Part shown: positions 25,667 to 35,322 of the stretch, one piece after another
How positions within the stretch are numbered: position 1 is the stretch's first letter
Layout of the letters: every line of letters starts with the position of its first letter
Assembly: GCA_026391675.1 (NCBI GenBank)
Contig: JAPLDQ010000011.1
Coordinates: forward strand, 124,001-188,000
DNA: 64,000 bases
Reading direction: 5' to 3'
Origin: Bacteroidota bacterium
GTDB lineage: Bacteria; Bacteroidota; Bacteroidia; Bacteroidales; JACABE01
Notes under the pieces: generated by a model
What the model saw: the letters and a program-made list of their open reading frames with translations, nothing else
The model's database searches: none
Told to the model about the DNA's origin: nothing
Program-made: the position numbers and the translations under genes

Positions 25667-28600
25667 TTATTTTTGCAAATACGCTTTAAAAATATCTTCA
25701 ACCTTTTTAATACTGAATGGCTTACTTATTACTTCACTTATGCCGCATTTATTTTGAGTTTCTGTATCAATATCGTTACCCCAACCGGAAACAATCACAA
25801 CTTTAATCTGTCCATTATAATTTATTTTAATTTTTTCAGCAAGTTCCAAACCAGTCATCCCTGCCATTCCAACATCTGTGAAAACAATATCATACTTTTT
25901 ATTTTCCATAATTTCCAATGCCAGTTTTCCGCTGCCAACAACATCACCTTTTTGTCCTGAAATTTCAATTAATGATCGCAGAACATTTCTTTGCATTTCA
26001 TCATCTTCAACCCATAATATGTTTAACTGAGCGGTTGATTCTTCACTTTTTTCAAGTACTATACTTGGTTTGTTGTAGGTTTCTTTAATATCAGTTGCTT
26101 CATTCTCTGATCTTGGAAGCAAAATTTCTATTGTAGTACCTTTACCTATTTCAGTATATTTTACATATACATTTCCGCCATGTTCATTTACTATACTTCT
26201 AACCCCGATCATTCCCAAACCTCTGCCTAAATCAAAACCTTTAGTTGTATAAAAAGGCTGAAATATTTTATCCTTACTTTCTTCACTCATTCCTATTCCT
26301 GTATCGCTGAAACTTATTAAAATATTTTCTCCTTTACATTTGGTTTCAATAAAAATCTCACCACCTTTTGGCATAGCCTCAATACTGTTTTTAAAAATAT
26401 TATAAATGGCTGAATTTAATTCTCCCTTATTGGCACTAACTGCAGCTTTCATACAGAATTTAGTTTTAATGTCAATACGAAATCCTTGTTTCTCAATATT
26501 GTCCTTCCATAAAGGTTTCGAATGCTCAATTACTTCTGAAATAAGGTCATTAATATTATAAGTTGAAAATTCGGTTTCAATTTGTTTCCCCCCAAAACGC
26601 TGAAGAAGCTGAATCCGCTTAGATGTATTAATTATTGCATCTTTTGCTGATTCCAGAAATGCTGTTGCTGATTTATCAATTTGAGTTGAACCCACGGCAC
26701 GTTCAATATTTCCCATTATAATTTGCAGCGAATTATTAAAATCATGCGCTACTGATGATGCCATTTCACCCATGGCACTTAAGCGCTGAGATTCAATAAT
26801 TAATTTCTCAGCATATTTTTTCTCAGTAATATCCTGTATAGTTCCTATCATTTCAATAAATTTACCTGAAGTATCAAATTTAGTATCTCCTATACCATGC
26901 ACCCATCTTACTTCTTTGTCATTTATCCTGACTATTCTGTATTCATGATCAAAATTCTTCTGTTTGGCAATAACTTCATTATTAAAATAATTGTTCATAA
27001 TTATCTTTTCATCCGGATGAATAATTTCATACCAACCATTTACATCTCTTTTGAAATTTTCATCTATTCCAAAAATGGTATCAAGGGTTTCAGAAGATTT
27101 CCAGCTATCAATTAAAAAATCTGCTTTATATGAACCAATATTAGCTGCTTTTTGAGATTCTTTTAGAAAGAAAATATTTTCTTCGGCAATTTCTTTTGCA
27201 TTATTTAATGCAAGTTCAACTTGTTTACGTTCAGTGATATCTACAATAAACCCAAACCAGGCAATACTGCCATCAGCCATTCTTTCAGGAGTTGACCTTG
27301 CATAAATCCATTGTATGTCTTTCCCCGGTTTTTGTACCCTGAATTCAGAAGTGAAATGTTTAAGATGTTTTGCAGAGTATTCTATTTCATTTATAATTCT
27401 ATCATAATCTTCAGGAAATATTACATTTTTCACCGGGGTAAAATCATCAATCACGTCTTCGGGTGTACATCCAAAAATGTTTTTAATACCATCAGAAGCT
27501 ACAGGAAAACAAAAGTTCCCATCAGGTTTTCTTGATAATTGAAAAATAAAATCAGGTACAATGGCCAGCAACTTTCTGAACCGTATATCTTTTTCATGTA
27601 TTTTTTCTTCAGTCTTTTTGATTTCTGTAATATCATTGAGTACAGCTACCAGGTATTTTTGGCCAGAAGTACTGGTAAAAGTGGTTTTTCGTGTAATAAA
27701 CGTATTCGTTATCCCTTGTTTATCGGTATAAGATTCTTCGTTTATATTTTCTTTTCCTGTGTTTAATACTTCCTGATCGTTGGCTATATATACCCTTGTT
27801 TGTTCTTCTTCAAAATGTTCGAAACCGGTTGTTCCTATAAGTGATTCCCTTGATGTACTGATTAATGAACAAAAGGCATCATTTGCAATACATACTCTAT
27901 TATTTTGATCCTTTACGAAAACAGGAGAAGCAATGGTATTGATGATTTTATCGAGATAGTTCTTAGATTCCTCCACATAAATTTCAGCCTTTTTGCGTTC
28001 TGTGATGTTACGGATAATGCTAATACCCCCGATTATTTCTCCTTTGAAATTATATAAAGGTGCAGTTGTATCTGATGCCCAACCAGATTTCCCTAATGAG
28101 GGTATATTAAATTCAAATTCAACGTTTTTTGTAGTGATACCCTTTAAGGCCTTTTCTGAAATGGAAATGATACCTATTTCATTTAAAAAAGGGAATAAAT
28201 CTGACGGATGTTTACCTATCACTTCTGTTGCCGGTTTTCCGGTTAATTCTTCCATGAATTTATTCCATACCTTGTATCTCATATTACAATCGTAAACAAT
28301 AATCCCTTCCTCGGCATTATTGATTACCTGCAGGTTAAATTGAGATAGCTCATGCAGGATTTCTTCAGCTTGTTTATGTTCGGTTATGTCAGTGAAATTG
28401 ATAAGTAAACCCTCAATATCTTCATCGTGTAACAGATTATTTGCAATTAGTTCTATCCATTTGTAACTGCCATCCTTGCAAATGTATCTTACTTCTATCC
28501 TTGCAGAATTGTCCTGATTTTTCATCAAATCAGTCATAAACTGCTTTATTACCAATGTATCATCAGTGTGAATATTCTCAATCAGCGGTTTTCCGATAAC

Positions 28601-28816
28601 TTCCTGATAAGTCCATCCAAACATTTTTTCGATATTCGGACTGTAATACTTATTAGTTCCATCCCTGTCAATAACAGCGATTACATCTCCGATATTATTA
28701 ATCATCTTCTGATACCTGCAGAAAACGGAATTCTCCTTACTTTCTGCTGATTTCAGCAATTCAATCTCTTCTTTTAGTTTGGAATTTTCAAATTCCAGTT
28801 CTTCATTTGTTGGCAT
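25667..28816 (-). CDS. Five-PAS hybrid sensor histidine kinase with C-terminal receiver
   Basis: About 1049 residues from the ATG at 28816. A TTG 30 bases further upstream overlaps a -7 element (TAATTTTG, 28844-28851), so it is not used. A short coiled coil (LEFENSKLKEEIELLKS) leads to five PAS domains in series, four of them ending in the DITE/NITE-type linker (for example FTDITEHKQAEE, IVDITERKQ). Next come a HisKA-like helix with the His in SSVAHDFNNSLQ, a HATPase domain (NSIEAMPKGG, DTGIGMS, GRGLGM) and a receiver domain (VEDDE, FTDVGMAG with the Asp, and Lys in ISKPFS). No membrane helix is present, so it senses a cytoplasmic signal. The partner output gene is not next to it. Confidence 0.9.
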   Translation of the reverse strand: MPTNEELEFENSKLKEEIELLKSAESKENSVFCRYQKMINNIGDVIAVIDRDGTNKYYSPNIEKMFGWTYQEVIGKPLIENIHTDDTLVIKQFMTDLMKNQDNSARIEVRYICKDGSYKWIELIANNLLHDEDIEGLLINFTDITEHKQAEEILHELSQFNLQVINNAEEGIIVYDCNMRYKVWNKFMEELTGKPATEVIGKHPSDLFPFLNEIGIISISEKALKGITTKNVEFEFNIPSLGKSGWASDTTAPLYNFKGEIIGGISIIRNITERKKAEIYVEESKNYLDKIINTIASPVFVKDQNNRVCIANDAFCSLISTSRESLIGTTGFEHFEEEQTRVYIANDQEVLNTGKENINEESYTDKQGITNTFITRKTTFTSTSGQKYLVAVLNDITEIKKTEEKIHEKDIRFRKLLAIVPDFIFQLSRKPDGNFCFPVASDGIKNIFGCTPEDVIDDFTPVKNVIFPEDYDRIINEIEYSAKHLKHFTSEFRVQKPGKDIQWIYARSTPERMADGSIAWFGFIVDITERKQVELALNNAKEIAEENIFFLKESQKAANIGSYKADFLIDSWKSSETLDTIFGIDENFKRDVNGWYEIIHPDEKIIMNNYFNNEVIAKQKNFDHEYRIVRINDKEVRWVHGIGDTKFDTSGKFIEMIGTIQDITEKKYAEKLIIESQRLSAMGEMASSVAHDFNNSLQIIMGNIERAVGSTQIDKSATAFLESAKDAIINTSKRIQLLQRFGGKQIETEFSTYNINDLISEVIEHSKPLWKDNIEKQGFRIDIKTKFCMKAAVSANKGELNSAIYNIFKNSIEAMPKGGEIFIETKCKGENILISFSDTGIGMSEESKDKIFQPFYTTKGFDLGRGLGMIGVRSIVNEHGGNVYVKYTEIGKGTTIEILLPRSENEATDIKETYNKPSIVLEKSEESTAQLNILWVEDDEMQRNVLRSLIEISGQKGDVVGSGKLALEIMENKKYDIVFTDVGMAGMTGLELAEKIKINYNGQIKVVIVSGWGNDIDTETQNKCGISEVISKPFSIKKVEDIFKAYLQK

Positions 28817-28963
28817 AAGTAATAATCCTATTAAATGAGAAAACAAAATTAGAAATAAATAATAACAATTTATTAACTTTTTTTATTTAGTGAAATACTT
28901 AAAGAACTTAGAATACTTAATTACTTGGTTTATTTTATGCTTATTAGAGAAAGTAATGTAGAA

Positions 28964-29069
28964 AGTTATGAACTATAAGATCTAAGTTATAAGTTGTTCA
29001 TGCTATAATTAGTGTTTATATTTTGAATTACAAATTAATTCATAATTTATAACTCATAACTTATAACTC
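28964..29069. repeat. TTATAAG heptamer repeats in inverted pair
   Basis: AGTTATGAACTATAAG...AAGTTATAAGTTG (28964-28995) and the inverted AATTCATAATTTATAACTCATAACTTATAACT (29034-29069). The second arm overlaps the last codons of the DUF1003 gene (end 29054). Same motif at 40974-41006 and 55578-55609. Confidence 0.7.
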
Positions 29070-29761
29070 TTTTCCACCTTCTCAATTATCTCATTCATCT
29101 TCTCTATCTGTACTTTCTGCAATTCCAGCAATTCCTGCTGCTGATCCATTATAAAATGGTCTATTTTTTCATGCAGGTTTCGTATTTCCAGTTCCGATTT
29201 AAGGTTAATCATATAGTCTTTTTTACCTCTTTCCCTGTCCTTTTCTTCCTGACGATTCTGGCTCATCATAATAACCGGAGCCTGTAAGGCGGCAAGACAG
29301 GACAATATCAGATTCAGCAGTATGAAAGGATAGGGGTCAAAGCCTTTATTGGCCAGCCAGTACATATTTATACTGATCCAAATCACAATAAACACACCGA
29401 ATGAAATGATGAAAGTCCAGCTTCCTCCAAAACTGGCAACCTTATCCGCAATGTGCTGTCCGGTGGTTAATATTTGTTTATCCTCACCGTCTATTTTATC
29501 GGACAGTGTATTGTTGTTGGTAACTGATGATAATACGGTTTTTTCGAGATCCGACAATGAACCGATTTCTTTCACCATATAATCCGATATGGATTTTTCT
29601 TTATATTTTTTGAGTTCGCTTAAGGCAATATGACTATCATGGGTAAACTGCGGATGCTCTTTTTGAATCACATCCAGTATGGAATGACGTATACTTTTAG
29701 CGGAAACCCTTTCCGAAAGCGGAAATTCCAGCTTTGAAATATCACTGATAAATGTTTTCAT
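29054..29761 (-). CDS. DUF1003 membrane protein
   Basis: 235 residues. The DUF1003 core spans about 100-185: a helix (TTGQHIADKVASFGGSW), two transmembrane segments (TFIISFGVFIVIWISINM and PFILLNLILSCLAALQAPVIMMSQ) and the basic motif NRQEEKDRERGKKDY. A C-terminal coiled coil (residues about 190-230) follows. The protein is in the inner membrane; function unknown. The final SYKL residues are written by a copy of the TTATAAG repeat, which suggests the original C-terminus was altered. Confidence 0.85.
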   Translation of the reverse strand: MKTFISDISKLEFPLSERVSAKSIRHSILDVIQKEHPQFTHDSHIALSELKKYKEKSISDYMVKEIGSLSDLEKTVLSSVTNNNTLSDKIDGEDKQILTTGQHIADKVASFGGSWTFIISFGVFIVIWISINMYWLANKGFDPYPFILLNLILSCLAALQAPVIMMSQNRQEEKDRERGKKDYMINLKSELEIRNLHEKIDHFIMDQQQELLELQKVQIEKMNEIIEKVEKSYKL

Positions 29762-29781
29762 TATGTTGATTTTTTAAGGAA

Positions 29782-29813
29782 GTAAAAGTTTAAAATTATG
29801 TAAAAACTTTTAC
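29782..29813. repeat. Inverted repeat between the kinase and DUF1003 genes
   Basis: GTAAAAGTTT (29782-29791) and AAACTTTTAC (29804-29813) form a perfect ten-base stem. It may act as the 3' end of the hydrogenase/signalling operon, but no clear T run follows. Confidence 0.4.
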
Positions 29814-29949
29814 ATTTTATTTTAATCAAAATTATATCATTTTAAGCTAATTCTTTAAATAAATAATGATAACTCTAAAAAAAGAAATTGCTATAAAAAT
29901 CAAAGAAAACAGATTCTTCTTGAAATTCAGTAAAGTAAAGAGAATTTGC

Positions 29950-31065
29950 TTAGGGTATCATTATCCTGAACGTACTACCCTTGCCGTGTTCGCTGCTTAC
30001 TTCTATGGTTCCGTTGTATAAGTTTACCAGTTTCTTGAGTATGGATAAGCCAAGACCACTGCCGGTAATATTTTGGGTATCAGTATTCTTGATACGAACA
30101 AAATCATGGAACAAGCGGGAAATATCATCCTGCGACATGCCAATACCGGTGTCTTCCACTTTTATCAGTATGCCGTTTTTATCAGCTTTAATCAGTATGT
30201 TTACTTCACCGTTTTCTTTATTGTACTTAATGGCATTCGAAATCAGGTTGTTGAAAATGATTTCCATTTCCTGTTTATCGGCTTTCATACTGATGGTTTC
30301 AGGTGCATCGAGAAACATTTTTATGGATTTCCTGAGTGCCATTGGTTCCAGTGTATCCATAGCAAAACGGGCTATTTCAGTAATATCAATATCCTGTATA
30401 TTTCTGTTTTTCTGTCCTGATTCAATCTTGGTCAGGTCGAGAAGGTCAGTTATCAGGTTGCGCATGCCCTTGATGCGAAGCAATGAACGGTCTATCATCT
30501 GAAAGTAATCATCGATATTATCACCTACCTGTTTTTCCTGCATCATACGCAGATAACCTTCTATAGCATTGATAGGTGATTTGAGTTCGTGTGAGAGTAC
30601 GGATAAGAATTGAAAACGGGTTTCCTTTTCCTGACTGTTCAGTTTCTCAGTCATTCTTTTAAGGTAAAGGTGCTTGGTGATATTCTCCATGGCCGTTTTA
30701 AGCTCGGTAGGTGTAAAAGGCTTGGGAACAAAATTATAGGCTCCGTTTTTGGTAGCTTTAACAGCCAGATCCAGTGAAGCATAGGAGGTAATCATCATCA
30801 CCAACGCCTCGTTTTTGGTTTCATTTAAATATTCGAGCACTTCAATTCCACTGATTCCGGGCAGTTTATTATCAAGCAGTATGATGTCCATGCTGTCTTT
30901 GTTGATAATATTGATGGCTTCCTCTCCGGTAGCTGCTTCAATCAACTCAAACTGAAATTCTTCCTGCATAAAAGGAAATTCTACAGAGTAATTCCGTAAT
31001 ATTCTGTCGATACCTGATCTGATGGCGGGTTCGTCATCTACAACCAATACTTTTAATGTTGCCAT
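29950..31065 (-). CDS. Receiver-histidine kinase hybrid (response regulator with HK output)
   Basis: 371 residues with the domains in reversed order: an N-terminal receiver (VVDDEP; phospho-Asp65 in ILLDNKLPG; Lys in NFVPKPF), then HisKA with His159 in LSVLSHELKSPINA, and a HATPase domain (NLISNAIKYN, VEDTGIGMS, GSGLGLSIL). Such a protein can take a phosphate in from another kinase and pass a signal on. No membrane segment. It follows the stand-alone receiver by 68 bases and is the last gene of the hydrogenase-linked signalling group. Confidence 0.9.
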   Translation of the reverse strand: MATLKVLVVDDEPAIRSGIDRILRNYSVEFPFMQEEFQFELIEAATGEEAINIINKDSMDIILLDNKLPGISGIEVLEYLNETKNEALVMMITSYASLDLAVKATKNGAYNFVPKPFTPTELKTAMENITKHLYLKRMTEKLNSQEKETRFQFLSVLSHELKSPINAIEGYLRMMQEKQVGDNIDDYFQMIDRSLLRIKGMRNLITDLLDLTKIESGQKNRNIQDIDITEIARFAMDTLEPMALRKSIKMFLDAPETISMKADKQEMEIIFNNLISNAIKYNKENGEVNILIKADKNGILIKVEDTGIGMSQDDISRLFHDFVRIKNTDTQNITGSGLGLSILKKLVNLYNGTIEVSSEHGKGSTFRIMIP

Positions 31066-31133
31066 TTTATGTTTTTTTAATGTTTGAAATTCCTCGCAAT
31101 TACTGGGAATAACAAAGTTGTTTTTTGAAATTC

Positions 31134-31529
31134 TTAAATTTTTAATAATTTGAACATTTCTTTTTGCAGCTGATCAGCCCGAAGTCCTTTTTCAAGATAG
31201 AGGTCAGCCTTTATCCATTGTTTTTCTTCGGCTGTATTTAATCCAAACATAAAACCTGTTTCAGCTGTAACGGCAGTTGCAATAATAACAGGGACATCAG
31301 GATATTTTTTCTTCAGCATATAACTTAATACAAAACCACTGTCCTGATTTTCCATCATCAAATCAAGTATGGCGATATCAGGTTTGTTTTTAAGTATAAT
31401 TTCTTCTGCTTCTTTTTGACTATTAGCTGTAATAACGTTAAATCCAAAATTGCTGACAGTCATTTTCATTTGAGACAGATAGTCGATGTCATCGTCAACT
31501 ATCAGTGCTGTTTTATTTAATGTTTGCAT
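31134..31529 (-). CDS. Stand-alone receiver domain protein
   Basis: 131 residues, one CheY-like receiver: acidic pocket VDDDIDY, phospho-Asp56 in IAILDLMME, Thr/Ala switch in IIATAVTAE and Lys in IKADLYLEKG. No output domain. Placed 22 bases after the hydrogenase-kinase fusion gene and just ahead of the receiver-kinase hybrid, it may shuttle phosphate between them. A near-identical receiver design is the second half of the protein at 37834. Confidence 0.9.
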   Translation of the reverse strand: MQTLNKTALIVDDDIDYLSQMKMTVSNFGFNVITANSQKEAEEIILKNKPDIAILDLMMENQDSGFVLSYMLKKKYPDVPVIIATAVTAETGFMFGLNTAEEKQWIKADLYLEKGLRADQLQKEMFKLLKI

Positions 31530-31551
31530 GATTTATTTAAAAAATTTTAAT

Positions 31552-33543
31552 TTAATTTTCAATGTTTCTTGGTATGATAATTTTAAAACAGGTACCGGTA
31601 GGACCTTTTTCAGGAATATTGTTTGATGTTACCGACAAATCGCCTTTATGCATCTTAATAATGCCATAAACGGTCGGTAATCCCAATCCTGTTCCTTTTC
31701 CGGGTGCTTTGGTTGTAAAAAAAGGAGTAAAGAGTTTATCCATATCTTCTTCAGGAATTCCCTGGCCTGTATCTATAACTTTATAAACTGTGTTTCCGTT
31801 GTCTTCACTGATTTCAAGCGTGATTTTACCACCATTCGGCATGGCTTCAACTGCATTTTTAATTAGATTTGACAATACCTGTATCATTTGTTCCTTATCC
31901 AGCATTACTTTATAATTCTGGATATTTATTTGTTTTACAATCTGTATATTATTTGGAATTACTACTGAATTCAAAGTATCTTCCAGTAAGTTGTTGATGT
32001 CAATTTTATCGTATCTTACCTGGTTATTTCTGGCAAAATTCAGTAAACCACTGACAATATTCTTGCATCTGGCAGATTGCTGTACTATCAGGTCAAGGTC
32101 CTTTCTGATCTGCGAATCCGGTGCACATTCTTCGAGTAAAAGATTGGAATACATTATGATTACACCTAAGGGATTATTCAGTTCGTGCGCAATTCCGGCT
32201 GACAACTGCCCCATGTGCGCCAGCTTTTCTGACTGATGCAGGGCTTGCTGCATGGAAACCAGTTTATCGTTGGTTATTGCGAGTTCCTTGTTGAATTTGT
32301 GAAGCTTATTTACGGTGTAAGGCAGGCACATTTCACTTTCGGCCAGTCCTTTCAATATTGCTGTTGCATGTTCATCACAGGTATCATAACCGCAGGCTCC
32401 GCAATTTAAATGGTCTTCGGGTGTAAACTTGCCCATATTATTCAGTATCTCCTTGATTTCTGAATTTTCGGCATATAAAATATTCTGGTCGTTTTCTTCA
32501 AAGGTATTGCTCAGATCAACATGTTTGAATTTGTTGATATTCTTTTCCCATTCATTTTTGTCAAGCAGATTCATTTTTCTGTAAACATAATCACGTATAA
32601 GGGCATTTTTGCTGTAGGGTTGTCCTATTTTACTCATACCCACACCCATGATACAACCTTCGCAGCAAAGTAATTCAAGGTGATTTGTTGAAATCAGGCC
32701 GGCATTAAATTCTTTAATAGCCTGATGAAAATTAATTCTTCCATCGGCAACAATAATTTTTTGCTCCAGCATATTTTCTTTTATATCCATTGTTTTTAAT
32801 AATCCCCGCGTAATAGGAAATATTGAACCCATTCCGCCGACAGGTAAATCAAAATCAGATGGAATTGCATTGTCTGTTGTAATATTATTTCTTGAAAAAA
32901 TAGTTCTTAATTCACGGAAAGTAAGTCCTTCGTTAATTTCGGTAGATTCTGATTTTTTTGCAATGCAGGGTCCTATAAAAACAATGTTGATGTCGTTTCC
33001 ATATATCTCTTTTACAACTCTTGCCGTTGCTACCATTGGTGATACTATCGGAGTTAGATTCTTGGTAAGGTGAGGATAATATTTTTCAACAAAATCAACA
33101 ATGGCAGGACAATCGGAAGAGAAATAATGTTCGTTATTGCCTGATTCCAGCAATTCCTTATATTTTAATGCAACCAGATCAGCACCAAAAGCTACTTCAT
33201 GCACATGCGTGAATCCCAGGCTTTTTATCATGCCGATAAGGGTTTTATAGTTATCTATATCATCAAACTCAGCCGCGAAACTTGGTGCAATACATGCCAC
33301 AACTTTTTCTCCGGATTGCAGTAAACTCATTACGCTATCTATCGAATTATAGTATGATTTAGCGCCCTGGCTGCATACTTTAATGCAATTACCACAGCCT
33401 ATACAACGGTTTTGCAGCACTTCAGCCTGACCATTTACTATTTTTATAGCTTTGGTAGGGCATTCGCGTACACAAGTGTAGCAAATCTTGCATCTGTCTT
33501 TAATGGTGTTAACCAGTTTGATTTCCTTTTTCTGAGTTTTCAT
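31552..33543 (-). CDS. [FeFe]-hydrogenase-like sensor histidine kinase (HydS-like)
   Basis: 663 residues. Residues 18-57 hold two [4Fe-4S] motifs ([12 protein letters not shown] and [11 protein letters not shown]). About 80-330 is a hydrogenase large-subunit domain: L1 SSDCP (Cys145), L2 GPCIAKKSE (Cys193) and L3 CCEGC (Cys293, Cys297). The four cysteines that would hold the H-cluster are present, but the proton-transfer Cys before Cys145 is Asp144. Residues 381-406 form a PF04060-type [4Fe-4S] domain (CGACGYDTC...C). The C-terminal part is a histidine kinase (His453 in [32 protein letters not shown]). It follows hydA by 30 bases. The likely role is to sense hydrogen or redox state and signal through the adjacent receivers. 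Confidence 0.88.
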   Translation of the reverse strand: MKTQKKEIKLVNTIKDRCKICYTCVRECPTKAIKIVNGQAEVLQNRCIGCGNCIKVCSQGAKSYYNSIDSVMSLLQSGEKVVACIAPSFAAEFDDIDNYKTLIGMIKSLGFTHVHEVAFGADLVALKYKELLESGNNEHYFSSDCPAIVDFVEKYYPHLTKNLTPIVSPMVATARVVKEIYGNDINIVFIGPCIAKKSESTEINEGLTFRELRTIFSRNNITTDNAIPSDFDLPVGGMGSIFPITRGLLKTMDIKENMLEQKIIVADGRINFHQAIKEFNAGLISTNHLELLCCEGCIMGVGMSKIGQPYSKNALIRDYVYRKMNLLDKNEWEKNINKFKHVDLSNTFEENDQNILYAENSEIKEILNNMGKFTPEDHLNCGACGYDTCDEHATAILKGLAESEMCLPYTVNKLHKFNKELAITNDKLVSMQQALHQSEKLAHMGQLSAGIAHELNNPLGVIIMYSNLLLEECAPDSQIRKDLDLIVQQSARCKNIVSGLLNFARNNQVRYDKIDINNLLEDTLNSVVIPNNIQIVKQINIQNYKVMLDKEQMIQVLSNLIKNAVEAMPNGGKITLEISEDNGNTVYKVIDTGQGIPEEDMDKLFTPFFTTKAPGKGTGLGLPTVYGIIKMHKGDLSVTSNNIPEKGPTGTCFKIIIPRNIEN

Positions 33544-33573
33544 ATTGCTTGTATTAGCAGTATTTGAAATGAT

Positions 33574-35298
33574 TTAAAGAATTACATCACGTTCAATGTA
33601 GGAAGTATGCAGCAAATCATGACTAAAATGGCTCATTGGGTTTTCCAGGAAATTTTCATATAATCTTTTGATTTGAAAATTCTGATGCGAAGCTTTAGTT
33701 GAATCATTTTCATCAATTTCGTAAAGTGTATTTGCCCTTTTTAAAGTTTTGTCCTTTTTAGAATTGATGAGCTGTCCTCCACCTGCAATACATCCACCGG
33801 GGCAAGTCATTATTTCAATAAACTGATATTCGGATTTTCCTTTCCTGATATCATCCAGAACACCTTTAGCATTGCCTAATCCGTTTATTACAGCAAAATT
33901 CAGATTAATATCGTCAATACTTATATTGAATTTTTTAATTTTATTCGGACCACGGGTTTCATTAATTTTATATTTGCTGAGTTCTTTTCCTGTTAAACTG
34001 TAATAGGCTGTCCTGATGGCAGCTTCCATTACACCACCTGAAGCTGCAAATATTTTACCTGCAGAAGTTCTTTTCAGAAATGGTGAATCCGTTAACTCAG
34101 GATCAATATTCGTGATGTCAATGCCATACTGATTTATAAGTTTAACCAGTTCACGTGTTGTCAGTACAGCATCAACATCCGAAATCCCTTTACTCGTAAA
34201 TTCCTCGCGTTGTGCCTCAAATTTTTTAGCAGTGCAGGGCATTACAGAGACTGAGAATATTTTTTCGGGTTTAATTTCTTCAAATTTTGCAAAATAAGAT
34301 TTTATAATTGCTCCCATCATTTGTTGTGGAGATTTACAGCTGGAAACATTCTTCAGTAAATCAGGGTAAAATTCTTCGGCATATTTTATCCAGGCAGGAC
34401 AACAACTTGTTATCATCGGCAGTGTTTTGTTGTTGACAATTCTGTCAATCAATTCAGCCACTTCTTCCATAATGGTAAGGTCAGCAGTAAAACTGGTATC
34501 GAAAACATAATCAAATCCTATTTTTCTCAAAGCTGCATTCAATACTCCATTCATATCGGTGCCAACAGGCAATCCAAATTCTTCGGCAATAGAAACAGAA
34601 ATAGCAGGTGCATATTGTACTACTACTTTTAAATCAGGATTATTCAGTGCTGCGAGTACAGGTTCGGTACTTGATTTTTCGGTAATGGCAGCAGTTGGAC
34701 AAACTACCAGACATTGTCCGCAATTTACACAAGATGAAGTGTTTAGACCTTTGTTGAAAGTAGTTCCTATGGTTGTAAAACTTCCGCGGTTTATAAAATC
34801 AATACAGGAAACGCCGATAACATCTTCACAAACTCTGACGCATCTTCCGCAAAGTATGCATTTATCAGGATTTCTGACTATGCTCTGACTGGAATAATCA
34901 CTATTGAATTTATTCTTTTTTCCATAGATTTTCTTTCTGTCGATTCCCATTTCAGTAGCCAGTGATTGCAGTTCGCAATTCAAATTTCTCGGGCAATACA
35001 GACAATCATCAGGATGATTTGATAATAATAGTTCTATAATAGTTTTGCGTGCATTCAATACCCTTGGAGAATGTGTCCTTATTTTCATATTATCTTCAAC
35101 AGGGTAGGAGCAGGAGGTAAATAATTTACCATTCACTTCGTTTTCAACAAGGCACATTCTGCAGGCACCGGTTGGAATCATATCTTTCAGATTACACAAG
35201 GTTGGTATTCTTATTCCATTTCTTAACAGTACATCAAGGACTTTTTCTCCTTTTTCCGCTTCAACGATTTTACTGTTAACTGTTATATTGGTCTTCAT
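33574..35298 (-). CDS. hydA: [FeFe]-hydrogenase catalytic subunit
   Basis: 574 residues, the size and layout of Clostridium CpI. A [2Fe-2S] domain (Cys35, 46, 49, 63), a His-Cys3 [4Fe-4S] site (His95, Cys99, 102, 108) and two ferredoxin clusters (CILCGRCVRVC, CVNCGQCLVVCP) lead to the H-domain. All three H-cluster motifs are intact: TSCCPAW (Cys299, Cys300), MPCTAKKFE (Cys354) and CPGGCIAGGGQ (Cys499, Cys503). A small-subunit-like tail follows. With hydB and hydC next to it, this is the trimeric, probably electron-bifurcating enzyme that exchanges electrons among NAD(H), ferredoxin and hydrogen. The maturases HydEFG are not in the window. Confidence 0.95.
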   Translation of the reverse strand: MKTNITVNSKIVEAEKGEKVLDVLLRNGIRIPTLCNLKDMIPTGACRMCLVENEVNGKLFTSCSYPVEDNMKIRTHSPRVLNARKTIIELLLSNHPDDCLYCPRNLNCELQSLATEMGIDRKKIYGKKNKFNSDYSSQSIVRNPDKCILCGRCVRVCEDVIGVSCIDFINRGSFTTIGTTFNKGLNTSSCVNCGQCLVVCPTAAITEKSSTEPVLAALNNPDLKVVVQYAPAISVSIAEEFGLPVGTDMNGVLNAALRKIGFDYVFDTSFTADLTIMEEVAELIDRIVNNKTLPMITSCCPAWIKYAEEFYPDLLKNVSSCKSPQQMMGAIIKSYFAKFEEIKPEKIFSVSVMPCTAKKFEAQREEFTSKGISDVDAVLTTRELVKLINQYGIDITNIDPELTDSPFLKRTSAGKIFAASGGVMEAAIRTAYYSLTGKELSKYKINETRGPNKIKKFNISIDDINLNFAVINGLGNAKGVLDDIRKGKSEYQFIEIMTCPGGCIAGGGQLINSKKDKTLKRANTLYEIDENDSTKASHQNFQIKRLYENFLENPMSHFSHDLLHTSYIERDVIL

Positions 35299-35322
35299 TT
35301 ATTGTAATTTTTGAATTTTAGT

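Noticed and set aside
28817-28846. Upstream TTG start for the five-PAS kinase
   Set aside because: It lies inside a -7 promoter element, so the transcript would start after it; the ATG at 28816 is preferred.
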